Made by a program: the position numbers and the translations under genes
Notes under the pieces: model-generated
What the model saw: only the letters and a program-made list of their open reading frames with translations
What the model was told of the DNA's origin: nothing
The model's database searches: none
Assembly (NCBI GenBank): GCA_015065845.1
Contig: SVPQ01000010.1
Location: 1-64,000 of the forward strand
Direction: 5' to 3'
DNA length: 64,000 nucleotides
Origin: Oscillospiraceae bacterium
GTDB taxonomy: Bacteria; Bacillota; Clostridia; Oscillospirales; Acutalibacteraceae
Shown: one piece after another, positions 35,543 through 45,278 of the stretch
Numbering within the stretch: position 1 is the first letter of the stretch
How the letters are laid out: every line of letters starts with the position of its first letter

Positions 35543-35767
35543 ATGGAGCAATCAAAAATTGACAGAATAAATTTCTTAGCAAGAAAATCACGCGAAAGCA
35601 GTCTTACTGAAGAAGAGAAAAAAGAACAACAGAAATTAAGAGCAGAATATGTAGCGGCATTCAGAAAAAATCTTGTTTCTACACTCGAATCAACAATAGT
35701 TGAAAGACCTGATGGTACCCGCTTACCACTTGTTGAGAACAATAAACTCAATAAGAAATTAAAGTGA
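35543..35767 (+). CDS. DUF896 family small protein (YnzC-like)
   Basis: 74 aa from ATG 35543 with GAGGTG at 35533-35538. The pattern KIDRINFLARKSRESSLTEEEKKEQQKLRAEYVAAFR is the two-helix DUF896 core, followed by a short basic tail. B. subtilis YnzC belongs here; function is poorly known. Confidence 0.9.
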   Translation: MEQSKIDRINFLARKSRESSLTEEEKKEQQKLRAEYVAAFRKNLVSTLESTIVERPDGTRLPLVENNKLNKKLK

Positions 35768-35770
35768 TTT

Positions 35771-36328
35771 ATGGTAAATATACGAGAAGTCAGAAGAGAC
35801 GATATTGACAGAGTGAAATATATCTGCATACAGACCGCAGATGAAAAAGCAAAAACTGATAAGGCAACAGGTGAAATTATAGCAAACACTTACTCAACTT
35901 ATTATGTCCGTGAAGAACCAGGGACTTGTTTTGTTTTAGAAGATAATGGTCTTGTAGTAGGTTATATTATTTGTTCAACAAATGCAAAGAAATTCAGAAA
36001 GATTTTCAGAAGAATTGATTTAAAGGAAATAAAAAAAATCAACAAAACATCTGCAATTGAAAGTTGGTTTATTCCTTTACCATATATGATTTTTAAAAGA
36101 ATCTACCCAGCCCATCTTCACATAAATCTTTTAGAGGATTATCAGGGCAAAGGGTATGGAACTCAATTGATGAATGAACTTCTTTTTAAACTCAGGGGAA
36201 TGGGTGTTAAAGGTGTAATGCTTTTGGCGTCAGAGAATAATAAGGGTGCTGTTAAATTCTATAAAAAACATGGATTTAAAATATTGGTAACAGCCTTTGG
36301 TGGCGTTGCGATGGGTAAAAAATTATAA
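35771..36328 (+). CDS. GNAT family N-acetyltransferase
   Basis: 185 aa. The acetyl-CoA loop is EDYQGKGYGTQLMNELL (Q/RxxGxG/A motif) and the final strand-helix is NKGAVKFYKKHGFK. An insert of about 35 residues (FRRIDLKEIKKINKTSAIES) precedes the HLHINLLE strand. Substrate unknown. It begins 3 bp after the DUF896 gene. Confidence 0.85.
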   Translation: MVNIREVRRDDIDRVKYICIQTADEKAKTDKATGEIIANTYSTYYVREEPGTCFVLEDNGLVVGYIICSTNAKKFRKIFRRIDLKEIKKINKTSAIESWFIPLPYMIFKRIYPAHLHINLLEDYQGKGYGTQLMNELLFKLRGMGVKGVMLLASENNKGAVKFYKKHGFKILVTAFGGVAMGKKL

Positions 36329-36345
36329 GAGAGATGTTATGTATT

Positions 36346-37626
36346 ATGAAAAAACCAATTACTGCAATAGTTTTAGGTGCAGGACATCGTGCTATGGTTT
36401 ATGCGGATTATTCATTAAGTCATCCTGATGAATTGAAAATCGTAGGTGTTGCAGACCCTGATGAATACCGCAGAAATATGGTTCGGGAAAAATTCGGATT
36501 TTCTGAAGAAAATTGCTTTAAAGATGCAGATGAGTTAGCATCTGTTCCAAAATTTGCTGATGCAATTATTAATGGTACAATGGACGAAGTTCATGTTAAA
36601 ACTTCAGTACCTCTTTTGAAATTGGGTTACGATATGCTTTTAGAAAAACCTTTTTGTGTAAGCAAGGAGGAAATGAAAGAGCTATTGGATGTCGTAAAAG
36701 AACACAAAAACAAGGTTATGGTGTGCCATGTACTCCGTTATTCACCTTTTTATTTAAGATTTAAAGAAAAAATAAAAAATGGTGAATTAGGTGAGATAAT
36801 CAATATTCAGACTATTGAAAATGTAAGTTATCATCATATAACAACATCATTTGTAAGAGGTAAGTGGGGTAACAGTGATAAATGCAAAACCTCAATGCTT
36901 CTTGCAAAATGTTGTCATGATATGGATATTATGATGTGGATGATGTCACCACAAAGACCTGTTTCTGTGTCATCGGTTGGTTCATTAGGTCAGTTCAGAA
37001 AAGAAAATGCACCCGAAAATTCAGGTACATATTGCCTTAAAGATTGTCCCAATGTTGACACTTGTCAGTACAGTGCAAAAAAGATTTATTTAGACCACCT
37101 GGGTTCGTGGGAATTTTATGTGTGGCAGGAACTTGAAAGCGTTGAAAATCCTACAATGGAACAAAGAATAGAACTTCTTAAGAGAAGTCCTTATGGTAAA
37201 TGTGTTTATAAATGCGACAACAATGTTGTTGACAGACAAAGTGTACTTATAAATTTCAGTAACGGTGCAACAGGTACTCATAATATGATAGGTGGTGCTG
37301 CAGCACCTTTAAGAGTAATAAAAGTTACTGGTACAAAAGGTGAACTTTATGGAGAATTTGAAAACAATGTTATTAAATTTACCAGAATAGACCCTGACAG
37401 TGAAAATTTCTGTACAGAAGAAAGACTCGACATTGAAAACTTTGATATGGACGGTCACGGTGGCGGTGACGATAATTTAACCGCTGATTTCATAAAATAT
37501 GTTGCGGGTGAAGAGGTATCTGTTTCCTGTACTTCTATTTATGATTCAGTCGATGGTCATAATATTATTTTCCTTGCAGATGAGTCAAGAGAAGAAGGCG
37601 GAACACTAAAACTTGTTGACAAATAA
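36346..37626 (+). CDS. Gfo/Idh/MocA family oxidoreductase (first)
   Basis: 426 aa from ATG 36346; an in-frame ATG 12 nt upstream lacks a spaced ribosome binding site. The NAD(P) Rossmann motif is VLGAGHRAMVYADY (Ser/Ala variants of GxGxxG), and LEKPFCVSKEE is the EKP motif with the catalytic Lys. A Cys-rich insert (CLKDCPNVDTCQYSAKK and YGKCVYKCDN) may bind metal and is uncommon in the family. It probably oxidises or epimerises a sugar derivative. Confidence 0.85.
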   Translation: MKKPITAIVLGAGHRAMVYADYSLSHPDELKIVGVADPDEYRRNMVREKFGFSEENCFKDADELASVPKFADAIINGTMDEVHVKTSVPLLKLGYDMLLEKPFCVSKEEMKELLDVVKEHKNKVMVCHVLRYSPFYLRFKEKIKNGELGEIINIQTIENVSYHHITTSFVRGKWGNSDKCKTSMLLAKCCHDMDIMMWMMSPQRPVSVSSVGSLGQFRKENAPENSGTYCLKDCPNVDTCQYSAKKIYLDHLGSWEFYVWQELESVENPTMEQRIELLKRSPYGKCVYKCDNNVVDRQSVLINFSNGATGTHNMIGGAAAPLRVIKVTGTKGELYGEFENNVIKFTRIDPDSENFCTEERLDIENFDMDGHGGGDDNLTADFIKYVAGEEVSVSCTSIYDSVDGHNIIFLADESREEGGTLKLVDK

Positions 37627-37644
37627 TAGAAAATGTTGTAATAT
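37616..37644 (+). promoter_or_regulatory. Promoter of the metallophosphoesterase gene
   Basis: TTGACA (37616-37621), 17 nt, TAATAT (37639-37644). The -35 lies within the last codons of the oxidoreductase gene. Confidence 0.75.
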
Positions 37645-37695
37645 ATTCTTAATTGTGGCGAAGTTTTAAAACTTTGTTGTATGGAGGTATATAAT

Positions 37696-38688
37696 ATGGG
37701 TTCATTAGCAGGTCTCAGTGGTGGAATTGAAATTATCAGTGCTATAATTTATAAGATTAATAGTCTTATTTTAGCATTGGCTATGTTGACAGGTGGCGTT
37801 GCTTCTCCTTCAACTGATAACAGAATTTATTATAAAGAAGCAGATGCAGAACTTATGGCTGTAGTATGGGGCGACACACAGCTTTGCAACTACAACCCTG
37901 AAAGAGAAATTAACTTTGTTGCTGCATGTGACGATTTACAGAATTCTGCTTGTCAGATAGATGCGCTTTTAGTTGCAGGTGACATTGTAGAAAATGGCTT
38001 CCAGTCAGAATATGACAGTCTTACAGACGATTTAGTAAAAATTACAAAGGTTGACAATTTTGTTATGTGTGCAGGTAACCACGATATAAGAATCCGTGAT
38101 TATGAGCAATCAACACAACGTTACTTTGATTTCACAAATAATCTTAATCCAAAAGATAAAGCAATTGATAACATCTGGTTTGAATATGAAGTTAATGGTT
38201 ACTCATTCCTTGTTATCGGTTCAGATGAAATGCGTTTTGAAGATGCATATTTAAGTGATGCACAATTACAATGGCTCGAAGAAAGAGTAGCAGCAATTTC
38301 AGCAAGTGGTAAACCTGTATTTGTTATGGGTCACTACCCATTAAGAGATACACACGGTCTTCCGCTTACATGGGGTGCTTCACTCTGGGAGTCAGGTACT
38401 ATTGGTGACCAGTCAGATATTGTTTATGAACTTCTTAATAAGTATGATAATGTGTTCTATATAACAGGTCACCTTCATACAGGTATTGGTCAATATACTT
38501 ATGAAGAAATCGGTAATATTCACGGTATCAATGTTCCATCAATCGGTATCACAAATAAGGATGGCGATTATAACAATGCTACCGGCGTGATTCTTGAAGT
38601 TTATGAAGATAAAGTTGTTTCAAGAGCAAGAGATTTTGGTACTGGCGAATATATTCCTGAATATGAAGTAACATACGAACTCGTATAA
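37696..38688 (+). CDS. Calcineurin-like metallophosphoesterase
   Basis: 330 aa from ATG 37696 (GGAGGT at 37683-37688). Metal-binding blocks are WGDTQ, AGDIVENG, AGNHD, MGHYP and GHLHTG. The first block has Gln where the common DxH has His. A hydrophobic stretch at about 9-35 (IEIISAIIYKINSLILALAML) may be a membrane anchor, so the domain may face outwards. It is monocistronic, with its own promoter and terminator. Substrate unknown. Confidence 0.85.
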   Translation: MGSLAGLSGGIEIISAIIYKINSLILALAMLTGGVASPSTDNRIYYKEADAELMAVVWGDTQLCNYNPEREINFVAACDDLQNSACQIDALLVAGDIVENGFQSEYDSLTDDLVKITKVDNFVMCAGNHDIRIRDYEQSTQRYFDFTNNLNPKDKAIDNIWFEYEVNGYSFLVIGSDEMRFEDAYLSDAQLQWLEERVAAISASGKPVFVMGHYPLRDTHGLPLTWGASLWESGTIGDQSDIVYELLNKYDNVFYITGHLHTGIGQYTYEEIGNIHGINVPSIGITNKDGDYNNATGVILEVYEDKVVSRARDFGTGEYIPEYEVTYELV

Positions 38689-38695
38689 AGTATTG

Positions 38696-38729
38696 CAACC
38701 GTAGTGAGTGCTCACTACGGTTGTTTTTT
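38696..38729 (+). terminator. Strong intrinsic terminator
   Basis: CAACCGTAGTGAG (38696-38708) and CTCACTACGGTTG (38711-38723) are perfect complements, followed by TTTTTT. Confidence 0.95.
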
Positions 38730-38740
38730 GCTCTTTTTCG

Positions 38741-38769
38741 TTGACATTAAAAGATTAAAATAGTATTAT
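38741..38769 (+). promoter_or_regulatory. Promoter of the GH20 unit
   Basis: TTGACA (38741-38746), 17 nt, TATTAT (38764-38769). Confidence 0.8.
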
Positions 38770-38820
38770 TATACTGTATAAGTATTTTTAGAAATATTAT
38801 TGTTGTGAGGGAGTGATAAT

Positions 38821-40305
38821 ATGCATCTTATACCTACACCGAGAAAAATCGAATTAAAATCAGGTTTTTATTATTTTGAAGAAAAACCTGAAGTAAAAAA
38901 AGAAATAAAACACTCATTTTTAACAGACGAGGGCTACAGACTTACTATTGATGAAAATGGTGTTCTTATTGAGGGCGGTAGCGAAAAAGGTGTATATTAT
39001 GGAGAACTCACATTAAAACAGTTAATGTTTAATTATCGTGGACTTCTCCCGTATGTTTATATTTCTGATGAACCGGAGTATTCATACAGAGGATTTATGA
39101 TTGATTCTTCAAGGCACTTCTTTAATGTAGAAGAAATCAAGAAAATGGTTGATGCGTGTTCACTTTTAAAATTCAATAAATTTCACTTTCATCTGACTGA
39201 TGACCAGGGTTTTCGTTTCGAGATGAAAGAATATCCACTACTTACTGAAATTGGTTCAAAACGCAGAGCATCAGAGTTCAGCAGGGAAGAGAATGATGAT
39301 GAAGAATACGCTTACTTTTATACTAAAGACGAGTTAAAAGAAATTGTAAAGTATTGCCACGAAAGATACATAGAAGTTATTCCTGAATTTGATATTCCGG
39401 GTCATACAACTTCTTTAATTGCGGCGTATCCTGAAATTTCTTGCAAAGGTGAAAGTATAGAAACTAAAACCAAAGGCGGAATATTCGAAGATATTTTATG
39501 TGTCGGTAACCCAAAAACAGAAAAAGTAATACACGCAGTAATTGACGAGATGTGTGAGATATTCGACAGTAAATATTTTCATATAGGCGGTGACGAAGCA
39601 CCAAAGGGGCGTTGGGTTGAATGCCCGAAATGCCGTGCTAAAAAAGATGAACTCGGGTTTAAGAATTTTCAGGAACTTCAGGGATGGTTAATGAATGAAG
39701 TTTCAGCATATCTTAAAACGAAGGGTAAAACTGCAATTTGTTGGAATGATGCTTTAAAAGGCGGAAATATAAGTTCAGATAATACAGTAGTTTCTTTATG
39801 GTACGAAAGAAATAATAATAGTGTAAACTGGGCAAATGCAGGTAACAAACTTATTGTAGAGTGTAACACTCCGCTATATGCAGATTACCCTTATACAGTG
39901 AATTCTTTAGAAAAAATATATAAATTCAAGCCTAAAAAATTAAAAGGCTTAACTGAAGTTGGTGCAAATTCTGTTATAGGAATTGAATCACCAATATGGA
40001 CTGAACATGTAAAGAATTTTAAAGAACTTACTTCAATGTGTTTTCCACGCTGGTTTGCAGTTGCAGAAATTGCATGGACAGGTGGCGAGAATAAAGAATA
40101 TAAATCATTTTTAGAAACAACACAGTTTTTCTGTGATATATTAAGAGAAATGAAAGTAACGGCATCTCCGAAAAGTGAATGGCTTGGTACTCCACAAAGT
40201 AAAATTTCTCAATTATTGAATTATGGTAAAAGAATGATTACACCAGAAAGTGTTTCAGAGTTTTTGAGGATACAGAAGAATGAAATAACAGGGGGCGATG
40301 AATAA
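38821..40305 (+). CDS. GH20 beta-N-acetylhexosaminidase, cytosolic
   Basis: 494 aa. The GH20 barrel is clear: YRGFMIDSSRHF, FHFHLTDDQGFRFEMKEYP and HIGGDEAPKGRW with the catalytic D258-E259 pair. It removes terminal GlcNAc or GalNAc from glycans by substrate-assisted catalysis. No signal peptide is present, so it should act on imported oligosaccharides. First gene of a run that continues with an oxidoreductase (1-bp overlap) and an FeS protein. Confidence 0.93.
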   Translation: MHLIPTPRKIELKSGFYYFEEKPEVKKEIKHSFLTDEGYRLTIDENGVLIEGGSEKGVYYGELTLKQLMFNYRGLLPYVYISDEPEYSYRGFMIDSSRHFFNVEEIKKMVDACSLLKFNKFHFHLTDDQGFRFEMKEYPLLTEIGSKRRASEFSREENDDEEYAYFYTKDELKEIVKYCHERYIEVIPEFDIPGHTTSLIAAYPEISCKGESIETKTKGGIFEDILCVGNPKTEKVIHAVIDEMCEIFDSKYFHIGGDEAPKGRWVECPKCRAKKDELGFKNFQELQGWLMNEVSAYLKTKGKTAICWNDALKGGNISSDNTVVSLWYERNNNSVNWANAGNKLIVECNTPLYADYPYTVNSLEKIYKFKPKKLKGLTEVGANSVIGIESPIWTEHVKNFKELTSMCFPRWFAVAEIAWTGGENKEYKSFLETTQFFCDILREMKVTASPKSEWLGTPQSKISQLLNYGKRMITPESVSEFLRIQKNEITGGDE

Positions 40306-41282
40306 TGCAGAAAATTAAATATTCAGTAATAGGAACTTCGTGGATAACAAATTCATTTATTGAGGGTGCTAATACAGTAGAAGGACTCCAGTTAGACGGC
40401 GTTTATTCACGCTCTGAAGAAAAAGGTAAAGCTTTTTGTGAAAAAGTCGGTGCACAAAGAGTTTTTAAATCGATAGAAGAGGTTGCCGATTCTGATACTG
40501 ATTTTGTTTATGTAGCAAGTCCTAACTCCTGCCATTATGAGCAATGCAAATTCCTGTTAGAAAATAAGAAAAGTGTAATTTGTGAAAAACCGATAACTAC
40601 AACAAGTGAAGAATTTTCAAAACTATTCTTTTTAGCAGAAGAAAATAATGTAAGATATTTTGAAGCAATTATGTATATGCACTCTGCGAATCGCTATGGA
40701 TTAAAACAGATGATAAGCCAGATTGGTAACATTTCTTCTGCACATTTTGATTATTCACAATTATCTTCAAAATATGAAGCGCTTTTAGCAGGTGAACTTC
40801 CTAATATATTTAACCCGAAAATGAAAACAGGTGCACTTAATGATTTGGGTATTTATTGTGTTTACCCTGTCATAGATTTATTCAGAGAACCCAAAAGCGT
40901 TACAGCACAGCAACATTTCTTGTTTACAGGTGCAGATGGTTCAGGTTCTGCTATACTTAAATATGATGATAAATTAGTTACAATTACATATTCAAAAACT
41001 GCAGAAAGCAGAAGTAAGTCACAGATATTAGGTGACAAAGGAACAATTACAATAAGTTCTGTTTCTCAGTTGAGGGGTATTAAATGTTACGACAATAAAG
41101 GCGATATAATAGAGTCTTTAGAGGATGAAACAAAACAGTCACTTATGGCAAATGAAGCAAGAAGTATGTACAACTTCCTTACAGATTTTGAACGCAATAA
41201 AGGTCTTTATTACGAGTGTGCTGCAATGAGCCAGAAAGTTTTAGCGTGTATGGAAAAAATGAGGACAGAAAATGGCAAATAA
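40305..41282 (+). CDS. Gfo/Idh/MocA family oxidoreductase (second)
   Basis: 325 aa. N-terminal NAD(P) fold (SVIGTSWITNSFIEGA) and CEKPITTTSEEF with the EKP motif. YMHSANRYGLKQM is typical of the dihydrodiol/xylose dehydrogenase-like branch. Its stop-start overlap with the GH20 gene suggests a role on amino-sugar products, but the substrate is not known. It overlaps the next gene by 11 bp. Confidence 0.88.
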   Translation: MQKIKYSVIGTSWITNSFIEGANTVEGLQLDGVYSRSEEKGKAFCEKVGAQRVFKSIEEVADSDTDFVYVASPNSCHYEQCKFLLENKKSVICEKPITTTSEEFSKLFFLAEENNVRYFEAIMYMHSANRYGLKQMISQIGNISSAHFDYSQLSSKYEALLAGELPNIFNPKMKTGALNDLGIYCVYPVIDLFREPKSVTAQQHFLFTGADGSGSAILKYDDKLVTITYSKTAESRSKSQILGDKGTITISSVSQLRGIKCYDNKGDIIESLEDETKQSLMANEARSMYNFLTDFERNKGLYYECAAMSQKVLACMEKMRTENGK

Positions 41283-41949
41283 TGATGTTTTATCCATACA
41301 AAAAGAACTCAAAGCGTTATTATTAAGTAAAGGTGTAAGTGATGTAGGTTTTTCATATCTCGGTAATGCAGATTCAGGTGAATTGCAAAACGGGATAAGT
41401 ATAGTAGTTAAACTTTCAGATGCGATTATTGACGAAATAGACGAAGAACCCACACCTACTTATTTTAATCATTACAGAACGGTAAACGCATTTATTGACC
41501 GTTGTCTTTTAGAAGCAGGTTTCTTTTTAGAAAGCAAAGGTTATAAATATATAACAGTTGCCGCATCACAAAGTATGCCGGGCACACCATATAACGGCAG
41601 ATATTCACACAAAGAAGCGGCACGAAAAGCAGGACTTGGTACAATAGGCAAAAACTCTTTATTTCTTCATAAAAAATATGGTGCGAGAGTGAGGCTCGGA
41701 ACAATTCTTACAGATTGTCCTGTAGAAAGAGATTGTGAAATGCCTGAGAATATCTGTAACGGATGTGACTTGTGCGTGAAAGCGTGTCCGTCTGGTGCAA
41801 TTCTCGGTGGCGAATGGCGCGAAGGTGTAAAAAGAGAAGAAATATTCAGTGCCGCAGTTTGTAGCGAGTATATGAAGAAAAAATTTCATCATATTGGTCG
41901 CGGTGTAGTCTGCGGAATATGTATGAAGGTATGTCCGAAAAATAAATAG
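41272..41949 (+). CDS. 4Fe-4S double-cluster protein, QueG-like
   Basis: 225 aa. Two cluster motifs lie at the C-terminus: CNGCDLCVKACPSGAI and CGICMKVCP, with an extra Cys in AAVCSEYM. The SMPGTPYNGRYSHKEAARKAGLGTIGKNSLF segment matches epoxyqueuosine reductase-type proteins, but the protein is much shorter than QueG (about 380 aa) and lacks most of its cobalamin domain. It is probably a redox protein of unknown substrate. Confidence 0.8.
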   Translation: MANNDVLSIQKELKALLLSKGVSDVGFSYLGNADSGELQNGISIVVKLSDAIIDEIDEEPTPTYFNHYRTVNAFIDRCLLEAGFFLESKGYKYITVAASQSMPGTPYNGRYSHKEAARKAGLGTIGKNSLFLHKKYGARVRLGTILTDCPVERDCEMPENICNGCDLCVKACPSGAILGGEWREGVKREEIFSAAVCSEYMKKKFHHIGRGVVCGICMKVCPKNK

Positions 41950-41971
41950 TATTATTTAAGGTGGTGATTTT

Positions 41972-42652
41972 ATGGCGAAAATTCTTGTTGCAGATGATGA
42001 ACAACTTATAAGAAAACTTATAAATGACTGTCTTTCTAAAGAAGGGCACGAAGTAATAGAAGCAGAAGATGGATTACAGGCTCTCAATATTTTTAAAAAG
42101 AATAAAGATATTGATATGGCGCTTCTTGATATTATGATGCCTGAAATTGATGGTTGGGAAGTTTGCCGTAAAATCAGAGAAACAAGCGGAATACCTGTTA
42201 TTCTTGTTTCTGCAAGAAGTCAGGATTTTGACCAGATTATGGGTTTTGAATCTGGTGCAGATGATTATGTGACAAAACCATTTTCATTGACGATTCTTTC
42301 AAAAAGGGTAGATGCACTTTTAAAAAGAGGTGCTTCACCTGTACAGAAAAAAGAAAGTGACAATATCACTCTTGATAGTTTAATTATAAATCCTTTAGCA
42401 CACGAAGTTTATCTGGATGGCACAGCAATTGAACTTACATTAAAGGAATATAAAATTCTTTTGAAACTTGCGGCACATCCGGGCAGAGTTTATACTCGTG
42501 AGCAGTTGCTTGATGAAGTCTGGGGTTATGAATATGAGGGCGATGCAAGAACAGTTGATTCTCATGTAGCAAGACTCAGAACAAAATTAGGTGATTGGGG
42601 CGTAAATCACATTAAAACAATTTACGGTACAGGTTATAAAATCCAGGAATAA
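41972..42652 (+). CDS. OmpR-family response regulator
   Basis: 226 aa. The receiver domain has the acidic pair DDE near residue 8, phospho-acceptor D53 (LLDIMMP), and the switch residues SAR and KPF. The C-terminal winged helix ends RTKLGDWGVNHIKTIYGTGYKI. It is paired with the histidine kinase 39 bp downstream. Likely controls cell-envelope genes, as is common for this type, but no target site is evident. Confidence 0.95.
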   Translation: MAKILVADDEQLIRKLINDCLSKEGHEVIEAEDGLQALNIFKKNKDIDMALLDIMMPEIDGWEVCRKIRETSGIPVILVSARSQDFDQIMGFESGADDYVTKPFSLTILSKRVDALLKRGASPVQKKESDNITLDSLIINPLAHEVYLDGTAIELTLKEYKILLKLAAHPGRVYTREQLLDEVWGYEYEGDARTVDSHVARLRTKLGDWGVNHIKTIYGTGYKIQE

Positions 42653-42691
42653 GGTGACGCTTGTTGCCTTGAAAAAAAGGGGGGCAAGACG

Positions 42692-44125
42692 ATGAAAAAA
42701 AGAAAACTCGGCATAAGATTTCGTGTTTTTCTTGAAGTTGGCGCAATTTTTGCAGTTTGTCTTGTTGCTCTTATAATTGTAAACTCTCAGATGATGGAAA
42801 ATGTTTATTTGTGGAATGAAGAAAATTCATTGAAACAGATGGCAACAGAGGCTGAAAATTACGAAGGTGATTTATACACGCTTCTCAATCAGTATGAAAT
42901 TACAAAAAATGTCAGCATTGACCTTTATGACAATAACGATAATTATGTTTATGAAGGTAGCGGGAGTTTTGTCTCCGGAAAAAAACTAAATATTGTAAGC
43001 CGTACCGAAAATGAAGATGGTAGTTATTTTAATATTCTTCAGGAAGAAGATAGTACAACTCAGTACATTCTTTATGGTAAAGATTTCTCGAATGGTTATC
43101 ATATTGAAATTATGTCTCAGAAAGATGTTCTTCAGGAGAATGCATCAATAGCAACACGAGTTACAACCTTTATTGCAGTTGTTGCGTTGGTGTTGGCTCT
43201 TTTATATATTTCAATTTATTCAAAGCGTTTTACTAAACCTATTATTAAAATTACAGACGCAGCAAATAAAATGAGCAATCTTGATTTCACAGAAAAATGT
43301 GAAATTGACAGAAACGATGAAATTGGTGTATTGGCAGAGAGTATAAACAAACTTTCTACTTCGCTTGATACTGCACTTACAGAATTGCAGACAACAAACA
43401 AACAACTTGTAAGTGATATTGAAAAAGAGAGAAAATTAGAAAAAATGCGTCAGGACTTCGTTTCGTCTGCATCTCACGAACTGAAAACACCTATTGCAAT
43501 AATCCGTGGGTATGCAGAAGGACTTAAAATGAATGTAAGCGAAGAAGATACTGCTATGCAGGAGTACTGCGATATAATAATGAATGAAGCAGATAAAATG
43601 AATGCACTTGTTTTAAGTCTTTTAGAAGCATCACTTTATTCGTCAGGAATGAAAACACTGAATAAAGAAGAATTCCTGTTAAATGAATTCATTAAAGAAT
43701 ATATGAAAGCGGCAAAGCCGATTTTCCTTGAAAAAGGCATAACCGCAAAATTTAATGAAACAGAAAACTCCTTAATGGTTTTTGCAGATAAATCGCAGAT
43801 AGAAAGAGTGATTTCAAACTATATTTCAAATGCGTGCAGTCACGCAAAAAACGAAAAAGAAATTATTGTTTCTGTTTCTGATATTGGCAATAAATATAAA
43901 GTATCTGTATATAATTCAGGTAGTTTTATTGATGATAAAGATAAAGATAATATTTTCAATTCTTTTTACAGAGCAGACAAAGCACATTCCAGAAAAGAAG
44001 GTCGTTTCGGTTTAGGTCTTTCCATTGTAAAATCTATAATGGATTTACACAATTGTGAATGTGGCTTTACTAACAAAGAAAATGGTGTTGAGTTCTGGTT
44101 CGAGATTGAAAAAGCGAAAGGTTAA
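42692..44125 (+). CDS. Sensor histidine kinase
   Basis: 477 aa. Two membrane helices (about 12-31 and 158-176) bracket an extracellular sensor of about 125 residues. HAMP follows (about 177-230), then HisKA with H262 (SSASHELKTPIAI) and HATPase_c with N-box SNACSHA, GLGLSIVKSIM. It should autophosphorylate and pass phosphate to the adjacent OmpR-type regulator. The ligand is unknown. The GGGGGG ribosome binding site may be partly paired in a TTGCC/GGCAA hairpin. Confidence 0.95.
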   Translation: MKKRKLGIRFRVFLEVGAIFAVCLVALIIVNSQMMENVYLWNEENSLKQMATEAENYEGDLYTLLNQYEITKNVSIDLYDNNDNYVYEGSGSFVSGKKLNIVSRTENEDGSYFNILQEEDSTTQYILYGKDFSNGYHIEIMSQKDVLQENASIATRVTTFIAVVALVLALLYISIYSKRFTKPIIKITDAANKMSNLDFTEKCEIDRNDEIGVLAESINKLSTSLDTALTELQTTNKQLVSDIEKERKLEKMRQDFVSSASHELKTPIAIIRGYAEGLKMNVSEEDTAMQEYCDIIMNEADKMNALVLSLLEASLYSSGMKTLNKEEFLLNEFIKEYMKAAKPIFLEKGITAKFNETENSLMVFADKSQIERVISNYISNACSHAKNEKEIIVSVSDIGNKYKVSVYNSGSFIDDKDKDNIFNSFYRADKAHSRKEGRFGLGLSIVKSIMDLHNCECGFTNKENGVEFWFEIEKAKG

Positions 44126-44128
44126 AAT

Positions 44129-45244
44129 ATGAAAATAAATTTTGTTATTCCATGTCTTTTAGGCGTTGAAGGGATTATTGCTGATGAACTTCGCTCTTTA
44201 GAAGCAGAAGATGTTAAAGCAGAAAATGGTAGAGTGCTTTTTTCCGGTGATGAAAATCTACTTGCCAGAGTAAATATTTGCTCTCACTTTGCAGAAAGAG
44301 TGCAGATTTTAGTAGGTTCATTCAAGGCAACAACATTTGAAGAACTTTTTCAGGGTACAAAAAATTTACCATGGGAACAATGGATTTTAAAAGATGATGC
44401 TTTCCCTGTAAAAGGCTACTCATTAAAATCAACACTTTTCAGCGTCAGCGACTGCCAGGCAATTATTAAAAAAGCGGTAGTTGAAAGACTTAAATCAAAA
44501 TACGGTATTTCCTGGTTCGATGAAACAGGCCCTACGCATCAGATACAGTTTTCGATTATGAATGACGAAGCAACTCTTTTAATAGATACTTCCGGTGCGG
44601 GACTTCACAAAAGAGGTTACCGTTTACAAAGCAACTTTGCCCCTATGAAAGAAACTCTTGCGGCGGCAATTTGTTCACTCGCCAAATTAAAGCATTACCA
44701 CACTCTTTATGACCCGATGTGCGGTAGTGGTACTTTAATGATAGAAGGTGCTTTATATGCACATAATATAGCACCGGGTTTAAACAGGCATTTCTCTGCA
44801 GAAAGATTTGAAGTTTTACCTAAAAATATCTGGGCAGAAGAACGCGAAAGAGCAAGAAGTCTTGAAAAAATTGACACAGATTTCCAAGGGTTTGGTTCAG
44901 ATATTGATGGCGAAACAGTAAAACTTGCTATGGCGAATGCCGCAAGATTACCAATAGGTAAAAAACTTCATTTTGAAAAACGCGATATAAGAGATTTTAA
45001 AAGACATACCGAAAGAGGTACAGTTTTAGTAAATCCGCCTTATGGTGAAAGACTTTTAGATTTACAAGAAGCGGAAAGACTTTACAGAGAAATGGGCAGA
45101 GTTTTCCCACAAAGTCACGGATGGAGTTACTACATAATTACTCCTGATGAAGAATTTGAAACATGCTTTGGTAGAAAAGCAGACAAACGCAGAAAATTAT
45201 ATAACGGTATGATTAAGTGTCAGTTATATATGTATTTTAAATAA
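44129..45244 (+). CDS. THUMP-domain class I RNA methyltransferase (RlmL/YpsC-like)
   Basis: 371 aa. An N-terminal ferredoxin-like/THUMP region (about 1-160) precedes a Rossmann methyltransferase with DPMCGSGTLMIEGA (SAM binding) and the catalytic VNPPYGERL (NPPY motif for N-methylation of a base). This matches the RlmL N-terminal half / YpsC family, which methylate 23S rRNA guanine. It begins 3 bp after the histidine kinase gene. Confidence 0.92.
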   Translation: MKINFVIPCLLGVEGIIADELRSLEAEDVKAENGRVLFSGDENLLARVNICSHFAERVQILVGSFKATTFEELFQGTKNLPWEQWILKDDAFPVKGYSLKSTLFSVSDCQAIIKKAVVERLKSKYGISWFDETGPTHQIQFSIMNDEATLLIDTSGAGLHKRGYRLQSNFAPMKETLAAAICSLAKLKHYHTLYDPMCGSGTLMIEGALYAHNIAPGLNRHFSAERFEVLPKNIWAEERERARSLEKIDTDFQGFGSDIDGETVKLAMANAARLPIGKKLHFEKRDIRDFKRHTERGTVLVNPPYGERLLDLQEAERLYREMGRVFPQSHGWSYYIITPDEEFETCFGRKADKRRKLYNGMIKCQLYMYFK

Positions 45245-45278
45245 GTTTTAGTTCTTATGAGAGAAGAGATGGCAGTTT

